Origin: Cyclobacterium marinum DSM 745
GTDB lineage: Bacteria; Bacteroidota; Bacteroidia; Cytophagales; Cyclobacteriaceae
Reading direction: 5' to 3'
NCBI RefSeq assembly: GCF_000222485.1
Contig: NC_015914.1
Location: 1,550,001-1,614,000 of the forward strand
Length of the DNA stretch: 64,000 nucleotides
Part shown: positions 26,168 through 35,058 of the stretch, piece after piece
Position numbering within the stretch: the stretch's first letter is position 1
How the letters are laid out: every line of letters starts with the position of its first letter
The notes under the pieces: model-generated
The model's database searches: none
Told to the model about the DNA's origin: nothing
Seen by the model: the letters and a program-made list of their open reading frames with translations, nothing else
Made by a program: the position numbers and the translations under genes

Positions 26168-27226
26168 ATGAAAATACTTATCACAGGAAACATGGGTTAT
26201 ATAGGCCCTGTTTTAGTCAATCATTTAAAAAAAGCCTATCCAAAATGTACAATTATTGGATTTGATATGGGGTACTTTGCCCAATGTGTTAGCAGCAATG
26301 GACCTTTTCCTGAAGTCAATGTTGACCAGCAAGTCTTTGGAGATGTAAGAAATTTTCCGGAAAAACTCTTAGAAGGAGTGGATACCGTAGTAAACCTTGC
26401 TGCCATATCCAACGACCCTATGGGTAAAAAATTCGAAGAATTCACCCTCGATGTCAACTACCGTTCTTGCATTAATTTGGCAAAAATGGCCAAAAAGGCC
26501 GGGGTAAAACATTTTGTTTTTGCTTCTAGTTGCAGCATGTATGGAGCTGCTGATGATTATCCTAAAACTGAAGAAGATACCTTAAATCCACTTACTGCTT
26601 ACGCGAGATCAAAAGTAATGTCGGAAAACGACTTGAACAACTTGGCAAGTGAAAATTTCATCATTACCTGTTTACGTTTTGCTACAGCATGTGGCTTTAG
26701 CCCAAGGCTACGTTTAGACCTGGTACTCAATGATTTTGTAGCAGGGGCCATATCCTCAGGAGAAATTTCTATATTAAGTGATGGAACACCATGGAGGGCG
26801 ATGGTACATGTAAAAGACATGTCAAGAGCCATTGAATGGGCTTCTATTCGAGAAACATCAAATGGTGGATCTTTTCTAGCCGTTAATATCGGTACTAATA
26901 AGTGGAACCACCAAGTAAAAACCATGGCCCTGGCTGTTCAGCAACAATTGCCCGGCATTAATGTCACAATAAATCAGGATGCCCCAGCGGACAAACGTTC
27001 TTACAAAGTGAATTTTGATAAATTCATGGAACTGGCTCCTGACTTCCAACCTCAATTTGATCTTGAAAAAGCAATTATTGACTTGGAATTAGGAATGAAA
27101 AGCATAGGGTTTAATGATGCTAATTTTAGGGATTCAAATCTGATTCGGCTAAAAGTTCTAAACAGTTTCCAAGACCAAGGACTGTTAAATGAAAACCTAA
27201 ATTGGACAGATAAATCTTTTCTATAA
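26168..27226 (+). CDS. NAD-dependent epimerase/dehydratase (extended SDR)
   Basis: 352 residues. The glycine-rich NAD motif GNMGYIG is at residues 7-13. The ASSCSMYGAADDYP stretch (about 120) holds the catalytic Ser, and YARSK (about 145) the catalytic Tyr-x3-Lys. It is an extended SDR acting on a nucleotide sugar. The position directly after rfbF suggests a CDP-sugar substrate, but this is inferred. A perfect bidirectional terminator separates it from the convergent SAF-domain gene. Confidence 0.85.
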   Translation: MKILITGNMGYIGPVLVNHLKKAYPKCTIIGFDMGYFAQCVSSNGPFPEVNVDQQVFGDVRNFPEKLLEGVDTVVNLAAISNDPMGKKFEEFTLDVNYRSCINLAKMAKKAGVKHFVFASSCSMYGAADDYPKTEEDTLNPLTAYARSKVMSENDLNNLASENFIITCLRFATACGFSPRLRLDLVLNDFVAGAISSGEISILSDGTPWRAMVHVKDMSRAIEWASIRETSNGGSFLAVNIGTNKWNHQVKTMALAVQQQLPGINVTINQDAPADKRSYKVNFDKFMELAPDFQPQFDLEKAIIDLELGMKSIGFNDANFRDSNLIRLKVLNSFQDQGLLNENLNWTDKSFL

Positions 27227-27231
27227 AAAAC

Positions 27232-27265
27232 CAAAGGCTAAGTGTAAATATTCACTTAGCCTTTG
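27232..27265. terminator. Bidirectional terminator between convergent sugar genes
   Basis: A perfect 13-base stem, CAAAGGCTAAGTG with CACTTAGCCTTTG, encloses an 8-base loop. On the minus strand it is followed by a T-run; on the plus strand it follows the SDR stop directly. It separates the genes ending at 27226 and 27289. Confidence 0.88.
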
Positions 27266-27288
27266 ATTTCGCATCTAGCCTTACTTGC

Positions 27289-28584
27289 CTATAGGTCAAA
27301 GAAATGCTTATTTTGTTCTGCCCTTAACTGGTCACTAAACCTATTTTCCGGTAAAATCACATCCTCATAGGTTATAACCTGATCCTTCGGTATATCTCGA
27401 CGGAGTACACAGTCAACAGCCAAACCTAATGGCAGTAAACCCTCCTCTAGGGAAGTAGACATGTTTTCACATAAACCGTAGGTCATGTAATGGCCTATCC
27501 CATCTATTTTCTCCCCTTTTTTAAGATCTCTTTTGGCAGTGGTCACCACATCCACCATTGGTTTTTCGGGGGCTATGGAAGCATCTTGGAACAACACCGC
27601 TCTTGCCACTGTGATAGGTACTTCAAAATGGCATAAATGATAAGGATTATAAAAACAATATAAAGGACCTTCACCGACTTTATATAGGTTCAAATAGTGC
27701 TTTTGTATAGGATCATCAATGGTTCCTAATACGAAAACACCCGGCCCCGGACTAGCCCCAACTATATAATCAACAATTCCATCTCCTGCTAAAATATCTT
27801 CCAAAGGATATTCGTCCACGCATTCGGTGATAGGTTTGCCTGAAGCCACTGTGGGACCGTGCATTCCTCTTTTGGCTACGCCCATCCCTGTTGCATTGGC
27901 AATAATTGCCTGTTCAAAAGATATTTTGCTACCGTCTGCAAACGAAGTCACCATGGCAGGTTTTTGCTTCCATTTCTTGGCAAATCCTTCCTGAGTAGTA
28001 GGATTTCTGTAGGGATCATGAAGCCCCTTGATATTTCCACAAAGTACCGGTTTAAGGCCAAGCTGTTTGACAAAACGAAATAAATTAAGCGTCACCCCCG
28101 GCTGGTCTCCATCAGCATTGGTAAAGACCACCCCCTTGTTGTCCGCATGCACTTTCAAAATTGGACCAACCGTACCGTCAGTTTCAGCATTCATCATGAT
28201 GATATGCTTACCATTGTCTATACATTCCTGTGCAATTCTTGCACCTAAATCTACAGCTCCGGTAACTTCTATGACAGCATCAATCCCTTCCGCTTTGCAA
28301 ATCAAAAAGGGATCGTTTGTTACAGCTCTTCCCCCTTCTTTAATCACTTGATTCAATTCTTCCAAGTTGTCCACCTCCTGAGGATTTTCCTGTCCTGCTT
28401 TTGAATAAACATCCTTGGCTTTGGATAATGTTCTATTGGCAATGGCAACTAGCTCCATACCTTCAGTGTATTTTTCGATCTGGAGTGTAATCCCTTGTGC
28501 CATAAAGCCGGCGCCGATCATTCCTACCCTAACTGGTTTTCCTTCTTCCGCTCTTTTCCGGAGCGCAGTATCAATAATAATCAT
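27289..28584 (-). CDS. NAD(P)-dependent oxidoreductase with C-terminal SAF domain
   Basis: 431 residues. The N-terminal Rossmann fold shows RVGMIGAGFMAQGI (about residue 19-32) and follows the homoserine-dehydrogenase-like pattern. The C-terminal part (about 345-420) is a SAF domain (KRDLKKGEKI ... LRRDIPKDQVITYEDV). Proteins of this architecture occur in surface-sugar clusters and have been annotated as homoserine dehydrogenase-like, but the SAF domain and the overlap with rfbC point to unusual-sugar synthesis. The 4-base overlap with the rfbC stop shows tight coupling. The exact reaction is unknown. Confidence 0.8.
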   Translation of the reverse strand: MIIIDTALRKRAEEGKPVRVGMIGAGFMAQGITLQIEKYTEGMELVAIANRTLSKAKDVYSKAGQENPQEVDNLEELNQVIKEGGRAVTNDPFLICKAEGIDAVIEVTGAVDLGARIAQECIDNGKHIIMMNAETDGTVGPILKVHADNKGVVFTNADGDQPGVTLNLFRFVKQLGLKPVLCGNIKGLHDPYRNPTTQEGFAKKWKQKPAMVTSFADGSKISFEQAIIANATGMGVAKRGMHGPTVASGKPITECVDEYPLEDILAGDGIVDYIVGASPGPGVFVLGTIDDPIQKHYLNLYKVGEGPLYCFYNPYHLCHFEVPITVARAVLFQDASIAPEKPMVDVVTTAKRDLKKGEKIDGIGHYMTYGLCENMSTSLEEGLLPLGLAVDCVLRRDIPKDQVITYEDVILPENRFSDQLRAEQNKHFFDL

Positions 28585-29120
28585 AGTAATTGGTCATTTA
28601 AATAAGGGTGGTTATTGTCTTTTTCGGAAATTACATCCACATCTACCGGCCATTTGATATTTATCTTGGGGTCATCCCATTTGATTCCTTTTTCTGCTCC
28701 CGGGGCATAAAACTGAGAAACAAAATATTGAATTGCTGTATTGTCCTCTAATGTGATAAAGCCATGGGCAAAATCTCTGGGTACAAATAACATCCTATTA
28801 TTTTCCTGGGTTAGCTCCACCCCAATCCATTCCATGTAGGTTGGAGAATCTTTTCTTAGATCAACAATACAATCATAAATTGCCCCTGATGTACATTTTA
28901 CAAGCTTGGTTTCTTCATAAGGAGATACCTGATAATGCATCCCCCTCAATGTACCTTTTTTAGGGTTAAAAGACATATTGGTCTGGGCAATATTTGATTC
29001 AATTCCAATTTCATCAAACTCTTTTTTGCAAAACACCCTCCCAAAATACCCCCGCTCATCCTCAATTTTATTCACATCAATGATATAGGCACCTTTTAAC
29101 TTAGTTTCTGTAAAAATCAT
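28581..29120 (-). CDS. rfbC: dTDP-4-dehydrorhamnose 3,5-epimerase family protein
   Basis: 179 residues, the normal RmlC length, a cupin fold. Visible motifs are GTLRGMHYQ (active-site His, about residue 65), DCIVDLRKDSPTYMEW, FVPRDFAHGFITLED and YFVSQFYAPGAEKGI. RmlC epimerises C3 and C5 of a dTDP-4-keto sugar. rfbA, rfbB and rfbD are not in this window, so the substrate may be another NDP-4-keto sugar made by the neighbouring genes. It leads the two-gene minus-strand unit with the SAF dehydrogenase. Confidence 0.88.
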   Translation of the reverse strand: MIFTETKLKGAYIIDVNKIEDERGYFGRVFCKKEFDEIGIESNIAQTNMSFNPKKGTLRGMHYQVSPYEETKLVKCTSGAIYDCIVDLRKDSPTYMEWIGVELTQENNRMLFVPRDFAHGFITLEDNTAIQYFVSQFYAPGAEKGIKWDDPKINIKWPVDVDVISEKDNNHPYLNDQLL

Positions 29121-29262
29121 AAAATAACTGTTTGTGAAAAATTAAAAACATTATTTCAAACGAAAATAATATATTTTCGAATGTAATTATTTTTAAATTT
29201 TTAGAATAATTTTTTTTATTTATATACCCTCTTAATATATATTACCGTTAAACCCTTAACCT

Positions 29263-30627
29263 ATGGAATCAAATCTATTTAAAGATATTTGGAACCTCTC
29301 TTTTAAAGATAAAAGAGAACTCCATTCTGATTCGTTAACTGAATTAACGAGTCAACTGATCCAACTTTATGAGTCCCAAGGAAGATTATCAGATAATCCT
29401 TTGGCTCCCGCCCTTACCAGAACCCTTTCACTACCTAACAAAACCATTACAAAAATGATAAATGGAAAGGTATGCTTGGTAACCGGTGGGCTTGGTTGTG
29501 TTGGAAGCAAATTGGTTGAGCACCTGATGAGATACGCTCCTTCAAAAATAATAATTTTAGATAAAACAAGTATAGAAGATTCTCCCTATAAACATCCGGC
29601 CTCCGAAAAAATTATTAGTATTCAGGAAGACGTTACAAATGAAGCACAAGTAACAGCACTTTTCAGTAAGCATTTACCGGAATTTGTTTTTCATACTGCT
29701 GCTCAAAGGGATCCCGGCTTGGCTGAAAAAGCCATATTCGATACTGTCAGAACAAATATTATAGGTACCCTCAATATTTTAAATGCCTGCGAAAAAACCA
29801 AATCTGTGCACCAGTGCGTATTTTCCTCTACAGGAAAAGCAAGTAGGTATTTTACCACTGAAATATATGCTGCTACCAAAAAAGTTTGCGAAATGCTGTT
29901 AGATGTCTTTGCTAGAAAAGGAAATAAAAAATACAGTATGGTCCGGTTTACCCATATTGTTAACAACAGTTTAATGGACCATCAATTAAAAAAATTGGCG
30001 CAAACTGCAGATTATATTACGATTCACGCTCCCGGAAAGTTTGTAACCGCTCAAAATGTGGAGGAGGCTGCCTGCTTGATGCAAAATGCGCTGATTTATT
30101 CAGAATTAGGGAAATGTAAATTCCTTTTAGTAAAAAATCTGGAATGGCCAGTGGAAAGTTTAGAATTAGCACTTTATTACATAAAAACATACAAAAGAAG
30201 AATCCCAATTGTATTTTCAGGAAACCCAAAAGGTTACAGCGAAAAGTTCTTTCGAGGGCAATTGGACTGGAAAAACCCTACTGATTTAAACCTATTGATT
30301 AATGTTTATGAAAATAGAAACCGAACAGTTAATCCAGAGGACGACATTATAATTTCCTCCATTGTTCCATTTTCCAGTACGTTGCTCGATAACCTCATCC
30401 AGGACATAGTCATGACCGAAGGAGAGGAAAACACTAAGAAAGTATTGGTTGAAGGGTTAAAGGCTATTTTCAATGACTCTTTAAATTATGTTGAAGTTTC
30501 TCAAACGCAAGATATTTTAAAGTGGGGCTTAGACCCTAAGTACCTCGATTTAGAAGGATTGTCGGAAGCTGACTTTCAAGAAATGACACCTTCCATGTTT
30601 GCCTCTATTGCAAACATTCCATCGTAA
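29263..30627 (+). CDS. CapD/FlaA1-like SDR (polysaccharide biosynthesis dehydratase/epimerase)
   Basis: 454 residues. An N-terminal extension of about 65 residues precedes the glycine-rich motif VTGGLGCVGSK (about 73-83). QEDVTNEAQV, FHTAAQRDPGLAEK and YAATKK (catalytic Tyr-x3-Lys, about 205-210) follow, fitting the Polysacc_synt_2 SDR group, which includes UDP-GlcNAc 4,6-dehydratases. A C-terminal extension of about 150 residues is not recognised. It has its own leader, divergent from rfbC, and is followed 48 bases downstream by the JAMM peptidase gene, linking the sugar cluster to that system. The substrate is unknown. Confidence 0.78.
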   Translation: MESNLFKDIWNLSFKDKRELHSDSLTELTSQLIQLYESQGRLSDNPLAPALTRTLSLPNKTITKMINGKVCLVTGGLGCVGSKLVEHLMRYAPSKIIILDKTSIEDSPYKHPASEKIISIQEDVTNEAQVTALFSKHLPEFVFHTAAQRDPGLAEKAIFDTVRTNIIGTLNILNACEKTKSVHQCVFSSTGKASRYFTTEIYAATKKVCEMLLDVFARKGNKKYSMVRFTHIVNNSLMDHQLKKLAQTADYITIHAPGKFVTAQNVEEAACLMQNALIYSELGKCKFLLVKNLEWPVESLELALYYIKTYKRRIPIVFSGNPKGYSEKFFRGQLDWKNPTDLNLLINVYENRNRTVNPEDDIIISSIVPFSSTLLDNLIQDIVMTEGEENTKKVLVEGLKAIFNDSLNYVEVSQTQDILKWGLDPKYLDLEGLSEADFQEMTPSMFASIANIPS

Positions 30628-30675
30628 ACCCCATGGACTCCTTGAGTTTTACCATTCACTATAAACCATTCTTTT

Positions 30676-31095
30676 ATGGTATATTTGGAAGAAAATATTT
30701 TAAAAGAAATCCTTCAATACATAGAAAAAATACCTGAAGAATCCTGTGGTTTCTTATTGGGAAAAAATAGTAATAGAGCTAAAAGGGTTATAAAAATTTT
30801 ACCTGTAAAAAACGATAGTAAGGAAAATAGAAAGAAAAAATACTCAATTAACCCTAAAGATTTTATTGAAGCAGAAAAAATAGCAATTGAAAATGAATGG
30901 TCACTATTGGGAGTCTACCATAGTCATTTAAATTGGCCCGCAAGCCCTTCTGAAACTGACCGAATAATGGCATTTCCCAATTTATCTTATATAATCATTT
31001 CTCTTCAAGAACAAGTTTTCTCAGAAATCAGATCCTGGAAATTAACTCAAGCTAAAACTTTCAAGGAAGAAAAGTTAGTCATCACCAAATCATAA
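30676..31095 (+). CDS. JAMM/MPN+ metallopeptidase (Mov34/PAD-1, M67 family)
   Basis: 139 residues, a minimal MPN+ domain. The complete JAMM metal site is present: Glu22 in PEESCG, His82 and His84 in YHSHLNWPASPSETD, and Ser92 and Asp95. All catalytic residues of an active deubiquitinase-like isopeptidase are therefore in place. Bacterial relatives release sulfur-carrier proteins by cutting after a Gly-Gly end, as Mec+ does with CysO-cysteine in mycobacteria. It ends 6 bases before the fused ubiquitin-like/E1/rhodanese gene, its likely partner. A role in processing that partner is inferred. Confidence 0.9.
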   Translation: MVYLEENILKEILQYIEKIPEESCGFLLGKNSNRAKRVIKILPVKNDSKENRKKKYSINPKDFIEAEKIAIENEWSLLGVYHSHLNWPASPSETDRIMAFPNLSYIIISLQEQVFSEIRSWKLTQAKTFKEEKLVITKS

Positions 31096-31101
31096 AATAA
31101 C

Positions 31102-32520
31102 ATGGCAACTGTATTTATCCCTACGCCATTGCGGAAATTTACCGGTAACATTTCCAAAATTGAGCTAGAGGCTCAATCAATAGGCGAATTATTAGACAGC
31201 CTTTCAATAAAACACCCTGAATTAAAAAAATACCTTTATACTCCTGAAGGGAAAATACCTTCCTTCATCAATATTTTTGTAGATGATGAGGACATTAGAG
31301 ACTTGGAAATGGAAAAAACATCAATCTCCTCAACCAGTTTAATTAGTATCGTACCTGCTATTGCCGGTGGTATTGATGACATTTTTTCTAAGGAGGAATT
31401 GGCTCGATACAACAGGCATATAATCATTCCTGAATTTGGAAGGGAAGCCCAAGTTAAACTCAAAAAGGCAAAAGTATTGGTAGTGGGTTCCGGAGGACTT
31501 GGTAGCCCTTTGCTATTGTATCTGGCAGCAGCTGGAGTAGGAACCATTGGCTTGATTGATTTTGACCTTGTGGAAGACAGTAATTTGCAAAGGCAGGTAT
31601 TGTTTGGTGTAAATGAAATTGGAACAGCAAAAGTTGTAGCTGCGAAAAATAGATTAGAAGCCATCAATCCATACATTACTATTGAAACCTACAATCAAAA
31701 ACTTACAAGTGAAAATGCATTGGAATTAATCTCTAAATACGACGTTATTGCTGACGGAACCGACAATTTCCCTACAAGGTACCTGGTTAATGATGCTTGT
31801 GTACTGACAGGTAAAACCAATGTTTATGCTAGCATATTCCAGTTTGAGGGTCAGGTTTCTGTCTTTAATTACCTCAAAGATGGTGAGAGGGGCCCAAATT
31901 ACAGAGACCTGTATGAAACACCTCCTCCTGCCGGTTTGGTACCGAGTTGTGCTGAAGGCGGCGTCCTAGGGGTATTGCCGGGTATTATAGGAAGTTTACA
32001 GGCACTTGAGGTTATAAAAGTAGTCACCGGGATAGGTGATAATCTAAGTGGAAAACTGTATACATTCGATGCCTTTTCTTTTCAGTCAAAAACCTTCAAG
32101 ATTAAGCGAAAGGAGAGCAACCCGCTGAATGGAACCCAGCCAACCCAAACTACACTTATCGACTATGAGCAATTCTGTAATGTAAAGAGCGAAGAAAAGG
32201 CTATTAAAGAAATTGCTGCTGATGAATTTCATGCGCTTAAAGAAGGCGAAGAAGCTTACCAATTAATTGATGTTCGGGAGCAACACGAGTTTGATTTGGT
32301 CAATATAAACGGTTTCCATATTCCTCTTCAGAATATTACTGAAAATGTGGACAAGATTAAAAAAGACAGGAAAGTAGTAGTTCATTGCAAAATGGGAGGG
32401 AGAAGTGCCAAGGCTATTCGAGAGCTAGAAGCCAAATTTGGTTTTGATAATTTATTTAACCTCACTGGAGGTATAGACGCTTACCTAGAAAAATATGATT
32501 CCAGTGTAACACAAAATTGA
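31102..32520 (+). CDS. Fused MoaD/ThiS-like + ThiF/MoeB E1-like + rhodanese protein
   Basis: 472 residues in three domains. Residues 1-90 are a ubiquitin-like MoaD/ThiS domain ending IVPAIAGG, with the Gly-Gly at 89-90. Residues about 97-335 are an E1-like adenylyltransferase with GSGGLGS (129-135), LQRQ (Arg164) and DGTDNFPTR (218-226). Residues about 370-468 are a rhodanese domain with the active-site Cys429 in VVHCKMGGRSAKA. E1 enzymes adenylate a Gly-Gly carboxylate, which can then receive sulfur from a rhodanese persulfide. The structural zinc cysteines of the E1 appear lost: YRDL and NPLNG replace YRCL- and CPxCG-type sites, while Cys283 in PSCAEGG is kept. The Gly-Gly would need cleavage to be free. 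Confidence 0.93.
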   Translation: MATVFIPTPLRKFTGNISKIELEAQSIGELLDSLSIKHPELKKYLYTPEGKIPSFINIFVDDEDIRDLEMEKTSISSTSLISIVPAIAGGIDDIFSKEELARYNRHIIIPEFGREAQVKLKKAKVLVVGSGGLGSPLLLYLAAAGVGTIGLIDFDLVEDSNLQRQVLFGVNEIGTAKVVAAKNRLEAINPYITIETYNQKLTSENALELISKYDVIADGTDNFPTRYLVNDACVLTGKTNVYASIFQFEGQVSVFNYLKDGERGPNYRDLYETPPPAGLVPSCAEGGVLGVLPGIIGSLQALEVIKVVTGIGDNLSGKLYTFDAFSFQSKTFKIKRKESNPLNGTQPTQTTLIDYEQFCNVKSEEKAIKEIAADEFHALKEGEEAYQLIDVREQHEFDLVNINGFHIPLQNITENVDKIKKDRKVVVHCKMGGRSAKAIRELEAKFGFDNLFNLTGGIDAYLEKYDSSVTQN

Positions 32521-32553
32521 GATCCCTACTATTATCAAGATGATTTCATGCTT

Positions 32554-32601
32554 CCGAATTGCAATAGACAATCTATTAGGCGTTGAAATCACTTCAAAAT
32601 C
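32554..32601 (-). repeat. Dispersed intergenic repeat, copy near 32.6 kb
   Basis: Read on the minus strand, GATTTTGAAGTGATTTCAAC is followed by GCCTAATAGATTGTCTATTG and CAATTCGG. It aligns with the plus-strand copy ending at 46372 over about 48 bases with scattered differences. It lies between two convergent genes, next to a strong terminator. Confidence 0.75.
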
Positions 32602-32619
32602 GGCAGTAGTTAATAAATT

Positions 32620-32658
32620 ATAAAAGCCCTTCTCAATTGTTTCGAGGAGGGCTTTTAT
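32620..32658. terminator. Bidirectional terminator between the E1-like gene and the OmpA gene
   Basis: ATAAAAGCCCTTCTC pairs with GAGGAGGGCTTTTAT (one G-T wobble) around a 9-base loop. It has A-rich and T-rich flanks on both sides, and the converging stops are at 32520 and 32699. Confidence 0.88.
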
Positions 32659-32698
32659 GCATTTTATCTTTTTAGAATGTAACTAAATCGAAAAGGTA

Positions 32699-35056
32699 TT
32701 ATTCTTCTTTATTGGTCCAGTCTTTCTTTAATTTGGGTAAACTTAACTCAGTTCTCCTATTCTCTTTATGCATATTAGGTGTACAAGGTTGGTCACCACA
32801 ATCATTGATTGGGTTTTTCTTTCCAAAAAACTCATAATTTAATCTACTAGGAGCAATACCCTTATCTTCTAGATATTTCTTCACTACCAATGCCCGTTTT
32901 TCAGAGAGTTTTTCATTGTAAGCATCACTTCCTCTATTATCTGTATGCCCCTTAATTTCCAATCGGTGATAAAGCATTTCTCTGAGCATTAAGGCCACCC
33001 TTTCTAAGGCCATCATATCATTGACCGATAGGCTTGCTTGATCGAAACCAAAATAAATGGTAGGCAAATCTGCCGGCAACTGAATATTACTCACATCACA
33101 CAGATCCAGGCCTTGCATTTCAGGAGGCAGTTGATAGGCTTTTCCTTCCTCAGGAAATGCGAGCAACAATAACTCTGTTCTTCTATTAACCTGATGTTGA
33201 TCTTCAGGACAAGGCACACCATCACCACAATTGTTGGTTGGTTCTTTTTCTCCAAACCAAGAAGCTTCAATCCTTGATCTTGCTATACCAAATTGCCCTA
33301 AATAATCCCTTACTGCATCGGCTCTTCTTTCACTTAGTGCTTCATTGTATTCTTCACTTGCTCTAGAGTCAGTATGCGATCTAACAGCTATATTTAAAAA
33401 CGAATAGGATTTTAATAATTCAGCAACTTTATCGAGTGATGGTTTAGCATCTTCTCTAATGGCTGATTCGTCGAGATTATAAAAAACCAAATCCACATAT
33501 GCTGTGGTATTATAAGGCACCCTTACCATTTGATAAGTCTTTTCCAATGAGGTTTCTTTCAAACCTTTTGTACTGAGAGACTTGTCATGAATAGAAAAAT
33601 AACCATCTTTTTTAATAACAATTTCAAAATCCTCCTCAGGTGCAACCGAGGCTTCCAATTTGCCCTTTCCATCTTGTACTATTTCTACGTTGATCCGGTC
33701 AGAGCCTTCCATTAAACTTACCTCCAAGTTACCAGTCAACTGCTCACCATCGCAACCAAGAATTAAAGCTTGAAAATCTTTATAGCGTGTTTCTAATTCA
33801 AAGATATCATCCCAACCTCTACTTTCCGGCCTATCTGAAGAAAGGATGGTTTTGTTGTCGGAAGTAATAAAAAAAGCGAAATCATCTTGGGGAGAATTAT
33901 AAGGAATACCTAGATTTTTTACTCCTGAAAAACCATCTCCCAAAACTTTCGACTCAAATAAATCAAGGCCCCCTAGCCCTATATGTCCATCAGAAGCAAA
34001 GAATAATTTTCCTTCTCTGAGGTAAGGATTGCTTTCATTACCTGTGGTATTGATTTCACTGCCTAGGTTGACAGGAGCTTCAAACACGAAATCATCGGAA
34101 TAATTCATGTAATACAAGTCAAAGCCTCCAAAACCTCCCGGCATATCTGACGAGAAATACAGACGATTTTCTTCTTCGTCTACATAGGGAGTTTTCAAGC
34201 TGTATTCTAATGGCGCATTAATAGAAAGCCCTTTAAAATCAGTCAACTGACCTTCTTCATTGATACTACTGTAATAAATTTCCGGATAAACTTCATAGCT
34301 TCCTGAATCCCTAATTTCTCTACTGACTGTATAAAAAAGCACTGGTGATTTTTGTAAAACAAAAGGATCAGTTGAATGAAAAACATCAGGAACCGGTACA
34401 GAAACTTTTGTTACCTCTCCCGATTCATCCATTTTATAAATACTTAGGTAATCCCTGCCTGTCCAATCTGATTTCTTGTTATAGTATTTATAACTCTTGT
34501 CAATTCTTAGCCCTTTCTTTTTTCGGTCCAATTCCCCACCCCTATCCGAGGAGAAATAAACTGTACCATGGCTGTCCTTTGAAAAGCCAAACTCAGCGCT
34601 ATTAGTATTCAGGCCATCCACACCAACTACAGCAGAATTAGGTTTATTACCATACCAATATTTCAAAGAATCAAGGTTAAGATTAGGTCCTAATGTCGTT
34701 CCCGTCAGTGAATCGAGGGCAAGGAAAACAGCTTCATTGCGATCGGCTTGGTTTGCTGCAGCTATATAAGCCAACCAATCATTGTTTGTTGCCTCCGGAA
34801 AGTTTACAGCTTTTACCCACCAATCATAACTTTTTTGATAATCTCTCAAATAGGTATAGCTTTCTGCTGCTCCTTTTGCTGCGGCATAAGTAGCTTTCTT
34901 ATTATAGGCTTTTGAATAGCCATTGGCAGCTTCAAAATAATTTGATTCCAAAGCTTTACGCTCGGCATACCTTAACAGTCCGCTTTGTGCCTGAACTTGG
35001 CAGACAATAGCGCTGAATAAAATTACAGGCAAGAAATAAATAAAAATCTTTTTCAT
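32699..35056 (-). CDS. OmpA-family protein with TPR/PD40 region and two OmpA domains (T9SS-associated)
   Basis: 785 residues from the ATG at 35056, just 2 bases after the upstream stop; an ATG at 35068 would add four residues. A signal peptide (to about VQAQ) is followed by a TPR-like helical region (about 25-150), WD40/PD40-like beta-propeller repeats (GTVYFSSDRGGE, RLYFSSDMPGGFGGFDLYY, KLFFASDGHIGLGGLDLFES), a carboxypeptidase-like beta domain, and two OmpA C-terminal peptidoglycan-binding domains (about 525-640 and 665-775), each with an SEKRA- or SERRA-type motif. PorE-type proteins combine TPR, PD40 and OmpA to anchor type IX machinery to peptidoglycan; the doubled OmpA domain is notable. 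It is the last gene of the adhesin-SprF-OmpA operon. Confidence 0.88.
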   Translation of the reverse strand: MKKIFIYFLPVILFSAIVCQVQAQSGLLRYAERKALESNYFEAANGYSKAYNKKATYAAAKGAAESYTYLRDYQKSYDWWVKAVNFPEATNNDWLAYIAAANQADRNEAVFLALDSLTGTTLGPNLNLDSLKYWYGNKPNSAVVGVDGLNTNSAEFGFSKDSHGTVYFSSDRGGELDRKKKGLRIDKSYKYYNKKSDWTGRDYLSIYKMDESGEVTKVSVPVPDVFHSTDPFVLQKSPVLFYTVSREIRDSGSYEVYPEIYYSSINEEGQLTDFKGLSINAPLEYSLKTPYVDEEENRLYFSSDMPGGFGGFDLYYMNYSDDFVFEAPVNLGSEINTTGNESNPYLREGKLFFASDGHIGLGGLDLFESKVLGDGFSGVKNLGIPYNSPQDDFAFFITSDNKTILSSDRPESRGWDDIFELETRYKDFQALILGCDGEQLTGNLEVSLMEGSDRINVEIVQDGKGKLEASVAPEEDFEIVIKKDGYFSIHDKSLSTKGLKETSLEKTYQMVRVPYNTTAYVDLVFYNLDESAIREDAKPSLDKVAELLKSYSFLNIAVRSHTDSRASEEYNEALSERRADAVRDYLGQFGIARSRIEASWFGEKEPTNNCGDGVPCPEDQHQVNRRTELLLLAFPEEGKAYQLPPEMQGLDLCDVSNIQLPADLPTIYFGFDQASLSVNDMMALERVALMLREMLYHRLEIKGHTDNRGSDAYNEKLSEKRALVVKKYLEDKGIAPSRLNYEFFGKKNPINDCGDQPCTPNMHKENRRTELSLPKLKKDWTNKEE

Positions 35057-35058
35057 AT

